Positions 1 to 12,159 of a DNA stretch of 64,000 bases are shown here, piece after piece; within the stretch, counting starts at the first letter, position 1, and the number at the start of each line of letters is the position of its first letter. This stretch comes from Mesostigma viride. Taxonomy: Eukaryota; Streptophyta; Mesostigmatophyceae; Mesostigmatales; Mesostigmataceae. A program made the translations under genes and the position numbers. The stretch covers positions 3,937,920 through 4,001,919 of the forward strand of contig RPFO01000076.1 of NCBI GenBank assembly GCA_009746045.1. The letters run 5' to 3'. The notes below the pieces were generated by a model. It searched no databases. It saw only the letters and a program-made list of their open reading frames with translations, and had not been told where the DNA came from.

Positions 1-1246
1 TGCTTGCAAGCTGCCTGCCTTGACAGCCTTGCACAGCCAGCTTTACCTCTATTCCTAGTATTCAGGAAGAGGCCTCAGCCTTGACCAAGCTTACCTACCA
101 ACTCTCAGTTAGCTCTGTGTGGATAAGACGAGAAGCCAGTGCCAACTGCACTTCTCAAAAAGGTGAGACCTGAGAGTGAGGTATGGCTAGGTTAGGCTTC
201 ACACTGTGTTCTTTGTTGCAAATGAAATAACGTTTTTATTACCAATACTCTACCTAACTTGGCAGCTCTGTTTCAGCAATGGCTGGGCTCGATGAAAGAA
301 AGGAGGGCTGGCCACACTTGCCACGCACCACCATGACCAAGACAGAGTTCAAGGATCCACACAGAGCTACATCCAACGCCCTGGTGGAAACACATACTTA
401 TCCCAATGAATGCCTTACACTTACGCAATATCTTGCGTCAGCCTTACCTCGTAGCCACGCTCAGTATCTGATCCTGACGACAACCGCTTTGTCGTCCATA
501 CTGCTTCAATTACACCAAAGCTACTCCGTGGCACTCGGCTTTGGTCAGCACCAAGACCTAAAAGTACACAAAATCCTAAGTCGTTGTCTGCAACGACTCC
601 CTGTTCCGCATATGAAACATATCATCTAGCACTTTCTCTTTAGACGACAAAATCAACTAGACAACCTGGGTAGGCCAGAAATCCCAGACGACAAAATGCC
701 CTTGTCGCAGAGCACTCCAGTGTCGACTTGCCGACCCCTGAGCTTGCCAAACAACTATATCACCAACCAAGCATGTACGACAACTAGCTGGCCCTGACGA
801 GAAAAGCTGCCTTGTCGCATTCACAAAAGCGGCTTGCCAGCCTGCCGAATATCAATGCCAATATTGCACGACATTATCTACCTGCAGCGGACAGTTCTCG
901 AAATCAATAACGCGCCAGCTTGCGTGCACGTGCATGTTCAGCCTGCACGATCCGCATAATTGCCAGGCTGGCAGCCTAGCTTGGTCCGTGTTGTAGTCCA
1001 GCAGCCAGTGCGTGCTGCTTGCCAGCGTTGGCACTGACCTCCTGGTGACGCATGTCAGTACCGCTGTCAACTCCCCGTGCTGCGCGTCGCGCTACGGCGC
1101 ATGCGTTGCTCCCGTAAGGCCCAAATGCCAAAGGCGTAACAACTCGCACACGCGCAATGCCTAGCTGCCTCGCCTCGTCCCCCGGGCCGGCCGCGTGGCG
1201 GCCCCGCGTAAAGCCAATACTCGTGCGAATCGGAACGGCGCGCGAC
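1..1246. other. No recognised gene left of the A1 truncation
   Basis: I see no domain, RNA gene or repeat family that I can name here. The stretch from about 470 to 830 repeats short words of the type GACGACAA and CTTGTCGC, which could pair with each other. The last 200 bases before the A1 junction are clearly GC-richer than the start. A 116-codon open frame at 279-629 has no recognisable family. This may be host intergenic DNA or an unknown repeat. Confidence 0.5.
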
Positions 1247-3683
1247 AGGTGCCCTTGAACTCTGTCACACAAGGTCTAGCATGGAAAATGACTGACCCAT
1301 CTGCTGCTGGCTTATGTTTACACACAAACTTCAGGCGCAAGTGCTTGCACCCTGCAGGCTTTTTGTCAATAGGTGTGACAGGTGGAGTGTGAGAGGGACT
1401 AAGAGGATCTGGCACTACCCATTCTTCCCTGGCCTTGTTGAAGGCCTCCACCCATTTTAGGAAACCTATGTGTGTGCGACAATCTTGCTCTATCTGCTGA
1501 TAAGAAAGAGGAGACATTTTAGCCACATCATGCTTGCCCAATCCAAAGGAGGTGGGATGAAGTTTTTGGTTATGAACCAAGTCTGCCACACAAGGTTCTT
1601 GCCCTGGGGCATACTTGGGGGTAGCAAATTTTACAGAAGCAATGTTGGTGTTAAAAAGTTTTTGAAGGGAAATTTTGAAATGATTCAGATCAAGACCACC
1701 CAGGTCCTGGATGGATAGTCTACTACTTGAAATGATGACACCAGGGTAAGAGAGAAAAGGATCCCCCAACAAAGCATTACCTTTATAACCTTCCAATACC
1801 TGAAAAGGTGTGGGGATACCAAGTATAGTCAACATGACCTGACCTTGTACCTTGAGGGATGACTGCCCTGAGAAATCAGCCACATGGTGCCAGGGTGAAG
1901 GTTCCAAAGGCATATGGGGCACAGCCAGGGCACTGATAATGCTGACCTGGGCTTGTGTGTCCACTGCAACCGTAAATGGGCTATTATTGTCATTCTGCCC
2001 AACCTTCCCCACCTTAGCTGATCCTGCAGCAGTTTGAGCTTTAGCTCTATGAGCTGATTGTAAAATGCGAACAGCTTCTGCTAGGCTGCGTTTGGAAGAT
2101 GCAGCTAGTGGCTGAGCTGTGTTCACAATTGAAGAGGTGAGAGGTTGCTGCTCACCTGTTTTGCCATTGTAACCCTCTGCTGCAGGGGGCCAAGCCTGCA
2201 GTGACTGCCTACAATCATCAAGGGTGACCTGGGTGTCACAGTGGGTGTGGCTCTCACACTCACCAGTGGGTGTTCCAAACAACCACTCACTGGGCAACGC
2301 TGGGATGCCAGGCAACTGTACAGGGCTGTCGGCCAACAGCTCTTCCTCTTCTGCCACGTCTGACACAGTTGGAAAATACAATTTCATCCTGTGAGGTGAA
2401 CACCTGTGAATCTTTCCCGTGTCATTTTGTTTAACCAGCACTGTCCTGCCAGTAATATTAAACTTTAGGATGGTGGCTGGCCCATGCCAGGTACCCACCT
2501 TGCCTAGTCCCGACTCCTTGTAGAATAGGACCTGGTCCCCTTCTCTGAAGGTGGGACGTGGATGCTTTGCATCCTTGACAGCTAACCTGCTAGCTGTATG
2601 TGCTCGCTGTGCATTGTATAGGGCTAGTACCTCAGCTAGTGGATAAATGCCTGCATGCAATCCATCTGGTGTAATGATCACCCCTTGTGGGGTTTTCATG
2701 AGTGGCCTCCTGTTGAGGACTTGGCACAGCCTGGTGGACCACAGAGCTCTGTCAGCATATGACCCACTGTCAGCCAGCAAATTACCATCTTCCTTGGCTA
2801 CAAGGGTTTTAATGGACCTGATGGCCCTTTCAATAATGCCTTGCCTCTCATGATCTTCTAGCCCAGCCAGATCAATAGCCTCACACCCTGGTTCATTGGC
2901 AAGACACGTGAACTGTTGATCCAGTAATAATGCCTCCACAGGGTAGTACCTGGCCTGAGCAATCAAGAGAGCCCTGAGCAACTGTGTCTTGTCCATTCCA
3001 GGTGATGGTTCAATGGTTGTGTACCGTGACCATGCGTCTTTAAGTGCCAAGTAAGATTGTCCTTTTATATGAAAGACATCTCCTACCACCCTGCCCTTGC
3101 ACTTAGGTGGGGTAGCTGCATGCCACTTAGGAGGTTTAGGTGCATTGAACTGACAATGCTGGCAGTGGGATCTGACCACCTGGCAAGCACGTCTGAGTGC
3201 TGCCCCCCCTATTGCTGCTGCCACCACCTCTGCACTCACTTCATGCCCATAAAGGAAGTGTAACTGCACAGCAAGCTCTTGAATACTGATATGAGCATCC
3301 TCTGAGGGGGACACTCTACACACCTTGGGAACCATAGATGTGAAGGTTGGTTTAGAGACATAATCTTCTGAAACCAGCTGTAGCACCTTTCCAGAACTGC
3401 TCACTGCTCTGACAGTGGGGCATGCAGATGAAAGAGGTGAAGCAGGCACACTCAAGCCAGCATGAGAGGGGGACTCACACTTCTTGCCGTAAGGAGGCCG
3501 CTTGCAGTCCTTGGGGTCACCGTGGGGCGGCCCGTGGCACTTGTGGCACAGGACGTCCAAGTGCTGCAGCTCGTCCACGTTCTTGCGGCATTTGGGCCGC
3601 GAGTGGTACCGCATGCCACAGCGGGTGCACCGCTGAGAAGCCTTGTCCTCCTTGTCCTGCTTGTTGTTGTTGTTGTTGTTGTT

Positions 3684-3722
<39 letters not shown>

Positions 3723-5696
3723 GCTGTTGTTGTTGTTGTTGTTGCTGTTGTTGTTGCTGGAGCTGCCCCCCTTGGAGGGAGACTGCCCCTTACCCTTGCC
3801 CTTGCCCCAGCCCCTGCCCTTGCCCTTGCCCTTGCCCTTGCCCTTGCCCTTGCCCTTGCCCTTGCCCTTGCCCTTGCCCTTGCCCTTGCCCTTGCCCTTA
3901 AACAGCTGTCCCAGCAGGGACTTCACCTCAGCCATGGTGACAGGCCTCTTGCTCCTGTCTTCCCTCTCCCTGTCCTCCTCCTCCCTATCTTCCCCCCTGA
4001 CCCTCTTAACAGAGGTGCCCATGGCCCCCTGGCTGAGTGGGGCCAGGGCCAGCTTGATATAATCCAATGCCTCCTTCATGTCCTCCCAGTACTTTGCCAT
4101 TCCTGTTGCAAGCATAGCGTAGGTGTTTTTGTCAAGTTTGAGTTTCTCCAGGAAGGAATGCAGCAAGAACTTGTGATCTAGCTGCTGGACATCAGGACGT
4201 GCTTTGATGGCTAGCTCATATTTCTTGGTCTCAGCCACATAGTCTACGGAGGTGACCCTGTATTCCTCTACCCACCTGAATGCCCCATACATGTCCACAG
4301 ATGAGGGGGTGGAGAGGAGGTCAGTTAGCTCCTTTATGAAGGCCTCCCAAACTGCCCTAGCCTGCGTGTCCTGCCACTTGGGATACCTACGCTGGAAGAC
4401 AAGGATGAGATTCTGAATCTGAGAGGAGGACTGATGGTAAAAATCCCCCTGCATGAGAGATCCAAACCAATTCTTGACATTCAGTTCCTCCCTAGCCAGC
4501 TGGAGAGAGAGAAGTGCATGATTCCCCTGCTCCCTAGTATGCCCCTCAGGCAGCCCCCTGACAGTAATCCTATCCACAGGACGGTTTTCATTGTATGTGG
4601 GCCACCTGGAGGGTGATGCAGGGGGTGAGGGAGAAGATGGTGTTGCTGCAGTAGCATTCACAGGAGAGACACGCTGAGAGGGAGGTGCTACCTGAGTGAG
4701 CTGAGCAGGAGGGGCAAGCATGGGCTGTGTAGGATGGGTAGGCAACATAGGGGTGGGCTGGGTGGGGGTGTGAGTATGTGTGACTTCCCGCCTCCTGCTG
4801 CGGGCCTCCTCCCAATCATGGAAGGTGGGAGAGAGTGACACGTCATCGTCAGTAGGGTTAGTAAAATCATGATGCAGCCAGGTAGGCAACCACCTACCAG
4901 CCCCTTTCATGATGGCATTGTGCAGGAGCTCCAGGAGTCGCACCAGGCGAACCCTGTTACCCTGCACCCTCCTCCCTGAGAGGAGGGCCTGCAGGGCAGG
5001 CAGCAAGTCGTCACACACCCTGCGTGTGTCCGCGTGGACTTTGGGCAAGCCCAGTATGTGCGTGATAATCGCACACACCAGGCTGCCCGCCTCCGCGACG
5101 TGTAGCTGCTGGCTCCTGTCGGCCAGCCCACGGAAGGAGGCGGTGGCGGCCTGAATGGCCCTCCACACAGGCTCATCACCCTGGGTGATGAAGTCCTGAC
5201 CTTCCAGATCGCCGTCCAGCCGTGCCGGCTGCTGCCCTGCCAGGGTGGGACCCTGAGGCCCCTCCGGCCCAGCCAGGGCCTTGTCCCTGTTGCGACTGGA
5301 GGGGGCCTGCCCCCCAGAGCCGCTGGAGGTGCCAGTGACACCCTCCATGGGAGTTGCCTCCCCCGCCTGCGCCGGAGGCGCCGGCGTCGCTGCCGGGGTC
5401 CCTGCGACCCCGGGAGCTGGCGTCGCCGCCGGGGTCCCTGCAACCCCGGTGGCCTCCTCAGCCACCTGGCCCCCCACGCTGGGCGGGGGAGCCCGCTGCT
5501 GAGGCTGGACCCTCTGACCTGCCAGAGGGTCCTGGGTGGTTTCACCACCCATGGGCGTGGTAGGGGCGACTGCCGCCCCGCGCTCCGTCGCAGGCGGCAT
5601 CGCAGCCGCCTCGCGCCTCTCCGGGCCCCAGCCAACTGGCGTGACTTGGGGCCACGGCGGCAACGGAGTCAGCGTGATCTCCTGCTTGGCGACCAC
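1247..5696 (-). CDS. A1 Gag-integrase-protease polyprotein, 3' truncated
   Basis: This frame encodes retroelement structural and enzyme domains over about 1480 codons. Domains run as follows. A Pro/Ala-rich N-terminus is followed by a capsid-like helical segment (about residues 370-560). Next come a (Gly-Lys)n tract, a poly-Asn tract, and two zinc-finger-like motifs (CTRCGMRYHSRPKC is CX2CX4HX4C). The integrase follows: a zinc-binding HX4H plus CX2C, then a catalytic triad candidate of D in GDVFHI, D in LLLDQQFT and E in GIIERAIRSIK. A retropepsin-like domain comes after the integrase (VAVDTQAQVSII and later ALLGDPFL), and then the first residues of copia RT. In standard copia the protease precedes the integrase, so this order is unusual. 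The frame ends in non-element sequence at the truncation. The 5' boundary is uncertain because no clear ATG context decides the start. Confidence 0.85.
3661..3756. repeat. (TTG)n microsatellite coding poly-Asn in A1 gag
   Basis: A nearly pure trinucleotide run with a few CTG or ATT interruptions. On the minus strand it reads as an asparagine tract with occasional serine, lying between the capsid-like segment and the zinc fingers of A1 Gag. The triplet period keeps the frame. Confidence 0.95.
3786..3899. repeat. (CCCTTG)n minisatellite coding (Gly-Lys)n in A1 gag
   Basis: A hexanucleotide array of about eighteen units, with a few variant units at the left end. On the minus strand each unit encodes Gly-Lys, giving a long basic tail just before the poly-Asn tract. 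Basic tails of this kind suit RNA binding by Gag; that role is inference. Confidence 0.95.
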
Positions 5697-5729
5697 GCGC
5701 AGCGCCTCTCTCTGACGCTGCCTGGACGC

Positions 5730-6452
5730 TCACTGATCCACAGTGCCTGGATTGCGCCTCGGCCGATTGGCGAAGCACCACATCCAAACTGCCACCTGGA
5801 TCAGGTGGAACTGCATCCGCAGACAACTCTCGAGCAGCGTTTGCGTCCGATGAACGTCGATCGCATGCGTCGGCTCATCGGCGGTGAGCTGAAAACGCTG
5901 ACGAATGATCCAGCCGTTCACCGAGATGAACGCTGGGATGTCATCTTCCCCGATGGGGAGAAGATACGGTAAGCGCCCGAACTTGACAGGCGGCGGAACA
6001 TGCGCACCATACCGGTCGATGTCCAGGATGGCCATCTGTCGGCCCACCGAGAGATTGCCAGACGTCGCCGGCGTCTGGGAAGAAATCTCTAGCGAAGGCC
6101 GTGGCCTCACAGGCGGCACCTCCCCGTCCTCTTCCGAGGAGTCACTCCGTTCACGACCCCCATCACCTGCGATGGGGAAATTACGTGCCCGGGGGTCCTG
6201 CCCCCCGGGTGCCATGGCGGACGAGCCGCCAGTGGCAAACGGGCGTCCGCTCGCCATCCCCCGGGCGCCGGTCCCCACCTGCGGGGTCCGACGCCTGGGG
6301 TGGTCGGCGACCACCGTGCGGAAGGTGACGCTAGGCGTCACCCTCGGTGCATCGTTGGCGGAGGGCGTGCCCTCTGGCGAGAGTCGGGGGGATGTGCGCC
6401 TGGCAGGCGCCTTCCCCTTGTTGTTGTTGTCCTTGACGTTGTTGGAAGCCAT
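5730..6452 (-). CDS. A1 ORF0, unknown protein upstream of gag
   Basis: An open frame of about 240 codons starting with ATG, 44 bases inside the element from the LTR edge at 6496, and ending just before the Gag frame. The first half is charged and Pro/Ser/Arg-rich (it starts MASNNVKDNNNKGKAPARR) and has an acidic serine cluster. The second half is more hydrophobic and looks folded, with a MAILDIDRYG stretch. I recognise no domain. Its position matches ORF0 of the lineage B elements, but I cannot see clear sequence similarity to them. It could be an N-terminal part of Gag reached by splicing or frameshifting, or a separate accessory protein. Confidence 0.6.
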   Translation of the reverse strand: MASNNVKDNNNKGKAPARRTSPRLSPEGTPSANDAPRVTPSVTFRTVVADHPRRRTPQVGTGARGMASGRPFATGGSSAMAPGGQDPRARNFPIAGDGGRERSDSSEEDGEVPPVRPRPSLEISSQTPATSGNLSVGRQMAILDIDRYGAHVPPPVKFGRLPYLLPIGEDDIPAFISVNGWIIRQRFQLTADEPTHAIDVHRTQTLLESCLRMQFHLIQVAVWMWCFANRPRRNPGTVDQ

Positions 6453-6483
6453 GTTTTTTGTTTTTCGGAAAAAATAAAAAAAA

Positions 6484-6495
6484 CTTTTCAGTCCA
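6484..6495 (-). other. Primer binding site candidate of A1
   Basis: On the minus strand the bases directly after the LTR edge read TGGACTGAAAAG. Many LTR elements have a TGG-starting site here that pairs with the CCA end of a host tRNA. I cannot assign the tRNA. Confidence 0.45.
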
Positions 6496-6942
6496 AGTTG
6501 GAACGCGTCTAACGACGATGGACAACTGCCGAAAGCTGAAATGGAAGGATGGTTGTATTAGCAATAATACAATGAGAGTAGTGTAAGCTTGAGGGCTCAG
6601 AATGGAACGTCTGGGCAAACTCGGGTGCTGCGGCACTCCCCAGTGCTACGCCTATATGCCTATGGCAGTGCTACCTGCAGCACCTACCGGTGGACAACTG
6701 GACACTGCAATGCCATGCGACCACGTCACTAGCATCAACTACACTCGGCCCGTCAGACCCGGATAACCCGGATCTGGCGGGTCGAGCTAGAGCCTAGGAA
6801 CAGTCTGGCACTAACTGCACGTCAGTCCACATGACGCCTCAGTACCGTACACCCTGCCGTACAGTACTGAGGTGTCCCACTCAGCCGCGGTAGGCAATAC
6901 GCGGCGCGCAGGCCGGAAATCCGTGTGTCAGCCTAAGCATCT
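6496..6942 (-). repeat. A1 5' LTR, inner 447 bp
   Basis: The LTR resumes at 15406-15414 on the far side of B1, and the two parts add to 456 bp. That is exactly the length of the A2 LTR at 38690-39145, which it matches throughout. Ends are AGTTAGATGAG and CCAACT, so the termini are AGTT...AACT rather than the usual TG...CA. It contains a strong inverted repeat around CTCAGTACTG/CGGTACTG-type words. Confidence 0.9.
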
Positions 6943-7590
6943 AGTTAGCGATCAGCCAGAACTGTGAGTTCCTGGTCTCTCACGCCACACAACGGGATGA
7001 GCCAAAGTTGCAAGGCAGCAACCTTTTAACCCGTGCACCAAGCCACGACCACGGTGAGCGGTTCCACGTCCAATGTGGGAGCTTCGGTTCGTGCTTGCCA
7101 AGATAGCTGGTCATCCCCCATGACCAAGCTATATCCTTTGCGTTGTTCCTCGTTCCCATCGGCGTGACGAGGCACGTGCAGGCAGGCAAGCAAATCCTCA
7201 ACGTCCACTGGCATCAGTGCAGAGCCAGGACGAACTGGATTTGCCTAGACTCTGCAACCTAGGAAGTACAGGACCTGTCACAAGCCTGCAAGGCCTAGTA
7301 TCCTTGCAGACCTGTGCCAGTTCCTGTAGTCCACCAGTCACAGGCTGCTGCTCTTCTGGTCTACGTGGACCACAGTCACGTGATAGTCAGGCTAAGCCTG
7401 CGCAGGCACGGCCTGCCACGTGTCCTGTCCACTACACCAGAGGACTGTACCTCAGTCGGCCACGGACGGCTAGGACTTCGGGACCTCATATCTTTCTTGT
7501 CCCTTGTCTGTTTCAGGCGGTCAGCACGGCGTTGGAAAGGTCTTTCCAAACTGCATCCACTTAGCATATTGGTTGCCCAAAATGCTAACT
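6943..7590 (-). repeat. B1 3' LTR (648 bp)
   Basis: Its ends are AGTTAGC and GCTAACT in the element's own direction. It is the same length as the copy at 14753-15400 and nearly identical to it. The left end abuts the CATCT target duplication. Confidence 0.95.
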
Positions 7591-8596
7591 CCAACCCTTT
7601 CTTCTTTTGGAGCTGGACCAGCTTGAAATAAACCTAACCTTGCTTGTGCCCACTCAGCCACAGACCGCTTGGTCCCTTGAGGTTGATCAGACCTTTGAGG
7701 GCCCAGGTTCCTGCCTCCTTTGGGTAACAACATATCTGCCCTTGGACCAGGCTAGGTGTACTGGCCAGTGAATCAGAGGTCACCCCAGGTTATCCCCTGA
7801 CCCCTTGGTCAGCTCCCAACCTTTCCTTGGGAACTTGGTGCTAGATTAAAGTCAAGGCACATTACCTAGTCCAATGGCTGGGATTACAGGATGCCAAGAA
7901 CGTACTATTGTGAGTTCCTGATCTTTCACAGTTATCACAGGCGCCCGTTCTTATGGCGCCCGCCTTGGCCAGCCTTTCCCTTTGCTCAAAGAACTCAGGT
8001 AGCACCTAGGCAAATACTGCCTCCTTGGGGAGCCCATGTCTTCACTGGGTGTTAAGCCCAGGAATCACTCATGCCAGGCTGTGGCTCTGCTGGGGAATTG
8101 AACCCCACCCCAACCTCCAGGTTTATAGGTGACCTGGAACTTTACACAAGAGAAACATTACAACCATGGAACAACATGAGAATGACATGACATGATTATG
8201 TTTTATTCAAGCATTATATAACCCAGAATGTGGCCCCCTGGCAACCATGTTCCACATGGTCACACAACCAGGTTCTTTATTAGCAACAGGTTGGAAACAA
8301 GCACTAGAAAACATATATACAGCAACCTGTAAGAACCAACATTCGGGTTGCCCTTGCATGGCCTAACTGTTTGAGGCCAAAGGCGTCGACTTAAGTCCTG
8401 GCGACTCTTCTGAACCCCATGGGGAGGGCCAGGCATGATTCTCAGCTGGTAGGAGTGACATTCCACACCAACTCCTGTCCAGGAGGGTGTACCTAACCCT
8501 GAAGGACCGGCTGTCAACCAGTAAGCACCAGTCACCACTTGGTACTTTGGTCAAGCAGCCCACTGGGGGCACCCAAGCTGAAGCAAGGCCTGGTCT
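7591..8596 (-). other. B1 3' UTR with polypurine tract and tRNA T-arm mimic
   Basis: About 1 kb without coding sequence between the RNase H end and the 3' LTR. The polypurine tract candidate, AAAAGAAGAAAGGG on the minus strand, lies directly before the LTR. At 8091-8107 the minus strand reads as a perfect 5-bp stem with a 7-base TTCAATT loop, the shape of a tRNA T-arm. The same structure recurs in B2, B4 and B5. Confidence 0.8.
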
Positions 8597-11500
8597 CTAT
8601 GGCCGCCCGTGTAAGGGGTCCATGAGCCCACGGAGCAGGGGGTACTGCCTCTCCGCCTTCTCCTCCAGCTTGGTGAGGGCATCTGCAGGGTTGTCCACAC
8701 CAGGCACATGTTCAATGTGAGCTAGGTAGGACATCTCCTTGAGCAACAAGTAGTCAAGGTCCCTGCTCCTGGCCAGCTGCCTGTGCACAAATTGCACCAT
8801 GCCCATGCTATCAGTCCTCACCAGTGTGTGCAGCTGCAACCTACAGGAAGCCACTTGACATAGCTGGTAGAAGAGCTCCCTCAAGTAAAGAGCAGTATGC
8901 AGCCCTTCACAGATTGCCCTGCACTCAGCAATATCACTGCTGGGTGTAACCCTGTTCTGCAACCGACTGTACCAGGTAACAAGTGAGGTGTGATCTTGCT
9001 CCAGGGTAACTAATGCTGCTGCCCGGCCCCTGACCTCTGTGACCTTCCTATTGTCCATAGAACTGTCTACATAGAGAACCATGTCAAGGGGCTTGTACAA
9101 ATCCACAGGACCCAGTATGAGAGGGGGAGACATCATGACAGCCTGCACCACACTCTCAGCACCCACCTCAACCAGCTGGGAATCAGTAAGTCGACTCAGA
9201 ACCAGCAAGTCAGGGGCACATATACTTGCAAGCCATGCCAGCATGCCCCTGATGGTAGCACACCTAGCCTGCGTGATGGGCTCCTGCAATGCATCTACAA
9301 TCTGCTGTGGGTAGTCCTTACCACCCTCCATCCTGATGAACCACGAGCCCTTGGCTTGGAACAACGTAGCCTGCATGCCACAGAAGACCATAGGCTCATT
9401 CTCCACCATGTGCTGTATCTTACCCAGCTCAAACCGCTTCTGGATCTTAGCCAAGACAGCCTCAACCCAGTCTGGTGGACCTATGAGATGCAGGTCATCA
9501 CCATGCAGTGAGGCAAAGACAGGAAGGCCATTGTAGGACCCTTGGAACAAACAGGGATCCACTGGAGACACAGAACCCACAAGTATTCTTCAAGAATTTC
9601 TCTAGGCTCTTTCTCCAGATAATGGGACTGGACCTGAGACCTTCCAACCCTTTCAGAATTCTCAGGTACCTGGCCTTTATCTCTGCTCTCCATACAGCAG
9701 GTACAGTCACAAAGAAAGGAGGGATATCTCTCCAAGTCTGCCTAGCCTGATCTTGGTCACCCTTGAGAAAAGCCCTCTTGAAATCAATCAGCACAGAGCT
9801 ATAGGGCACACCCTTAACCAGAAAAGACAGAAATATACACAGCAGAATCCTCCACGTGTCATGCAGCATCCCTGGAGTATAGAGCTCCTCATCTAACAAC
9901 TGGCCAGTGCCATGATACTCGGTTACAACTGGTCTGACATGTGGCACCTGGACACCATCAACCTCCTTGAGCTTGAGGACAAACATCAATCTGAGCAGCT
10001 GGTGAACTTCTGGCAGCTCATCCACAGGTTCTGCACAGTTGGAAACTATCCACTCATGCCCAGAAGCAACAAAGCCAAGAGTCCATGCCTTAGCCATCTT
10101 GGGGCTCTGCATCATCTCGACTAGCTGGCGCCAGGGAATAGGACTGTGAGCAGCTATCTGGTACCTGTTTACCCCTAACTGCCTTGGATCAAAGGTGGTT
10201 GGGATTATCAACAAGTCCTCAGCTATGGGCTCCTGACTCTGAGGACCCTCAGCTGGCTGACTCCTAACAGCCTTCACCGCCACTGCAAGACCCTGGGAAT
10301 AGTGATATCTTTCAAGGGGGAGGCTGCCCCTGCCTTCTAGTGCCAACTCATCAGAGGTCAAAGTAACCCCTGGCATGCACAAGAAGTTCTGTCCCAGAAT
10401 GGCAGGCCCCTTATAGCCCTCTACCACACAGAACGTGGTGGGCACCCCTAAGATAGGCACACTCACTTCCCCAAGGATCTTCATGGACACCTTTCCTGAG
10501 AAATCAGACACAGCAAGGCAACTGGGATGGGACATCTGTAAGCCTACAGCATCCTCTTCCCTGATGACAGACACCTGTGAGTTGGTATCTACCTCCATTG
10601 TAGCTGCCCAGCACGACCCCCACCCCGTGAGCTTGGATACCTTGGGATCATGTTTGCTGCGCATGAGTGCTCGGATGACGTCCGCCATGAGAGGCCCCCG
10701 GGCCTTAGGTGGCTGCCCCGTCCCCTCTGGCCTTGTGACAGTTGCTTCAGCAGCCTCCTCCTGCTCGTCATCTTCCAGCAGGGACAGACCATCATCCACT
10801 ACCAGAGGATTGTTAGCTGCTGCTGCCTGGCTCTGGCCTGGCTCCTCAACCCAGCTGGGAGGGCCTGGCCCGTCTGCAGGCCAGATTGCATGTGGCCTTC
10901 TTTCCTTGACATGAGCCCAGGACAACCTGTACACGTGCCTTGGATCCTTTTCCAAAGCCACCAGGCAAGATCTGTTAGCTTCTTCCACACGAGTGACAAC
11001 CCCATCCTGCCACTTCCCCCGCTTGCCTGGAATAGATGGTTCCTTCCACATCCTGACCTTCAGCCCCACCTGAGGCCTCAGCACATTCCAGTTCTTGTCC
11101 TTACGTCTCAGCTGGGCAAATAACCTATCTGCCTTCCTAAGACTGGCCTGCACCACGTTCTCAGGTAACAAGCTATACTGCAGGGCCAGGGGAGAGACAG
11201 CCACACCATCAAAGTAATAGTTAACCCTGTGGTTCAGCTGCTCTTCTATCCCCTTACACCAGGCTGCCCTCTCTAAGGCAGATGCCACAAGTGGCACTGA
11301 CTCTGCTGCTAGCACCACTGTCTTCACTTCACGTATGGATCTCTCTACAGCCCCTTGCTGCCCATGACTCTCCCTGGGGACTACTACCAGCTTACAAGGC
11401 AGCTGGTCCTGATGCTTGAGCAAACAGTCAAACTGCAAGTCTGCCTGCACACTCTTGCACACCCCAAAGCCTGGGATCAGGGCCTTCATACCCAACAACA

Positions 11501-12120
11501 AGTGGTGCTCCTGCATACCAGGCAGAACGTCTATCAGTCTATATCTGCTGAACCTGTCCACTGCCACCAATATATACAAGCCCCTGATATGCTGGATATC
11601 CATCTGGATGTCGCCACGCTCCCTAGCAGGCTCCCTAGCATGGGACTGAGGTGGGTGAACAGCATTCTCCTGGCAACCACAGTTCTCAGCAGCAGCCTGG
11701 CATGCCTCCCACAAAGGCTCCCTACCTAGCTTCCAAGCAAACATTGCTGCCTGCCCAGAATGCCCAAACATATGATGCAATCTATGGCCAGCCTCAGCAT
11801 AGCTCAGCACTCTGTCAGTACTGACCTGGCGAGACGTCTGAACCGTGTGTGGGGACACATGATCCACTCCTGAGGTTCCAGGGCCTTCCTGCAGGCCATC
11901 CTGACTCCCCAAGCCAGGTCCTGCTCCCTGGACCGCTCCAGGCCCTTCCAGCAAGGTCCTTTGGCCCTCCAGGCCAGCACCTGCTGGAGACCCACCACCT
12001 GCATGAGGCATAGGGAATTCAGCTGCAGCATTGTTATTGCAATCCAGTGGAAGAACAACATCTTTACACCCTTGGTGCTGCACAAGGGGCACACCCCCAT
12101 CCTTATGTACATCCAACACA
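8597..12120 (-). pseudogene. B1 pol: integrase, protease-like, RT, RNase H
   Basis: Fossil pol with about one break. Domains in order: an integrase zinc-binding region (around HMFGHSGQ), an integrase core with D in GDIQMDIQHI, D in VQADLQFD and E in GAVERSIREVK, then a retropepsin-like domain (MEVDTNSQVSVI, later AILGQNFL). Next is a copia RT with LIDFKRAFLKGD and the HGDDLHLIG box. A copia RNase H follows, with YVDSSM, SDIAECRA, RTDSMGM and NPADALTK. The protease lies between integrase and RT, as in A1 and A3. The polyprotein would act inside virus-like particles in the cytoplasm, with the integrase acting in the nucleus. Confidence 0.9.
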
Positions 12121-12159
12121 CCTTCCCCAAGGGGTGATTGACTATTTACAGGGGATGAT

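Noticed and set aside
279-629. A 116-codon frame as a host gene
   Set aside because: No family, no neighbouring gene signals, and codon make-up that looks random.
3786-3899. Telomere-like hexamer repeat
   Set aside because: It is an in-frame coding repeat inside gag, and CCCTTG is not a usual telomere unit.
3422-4181. Open frames on the plus strand with long Pro, Leu or Cys runs
   Set aside because: They are the antisense readings of the two microsatellites in A1 gag.
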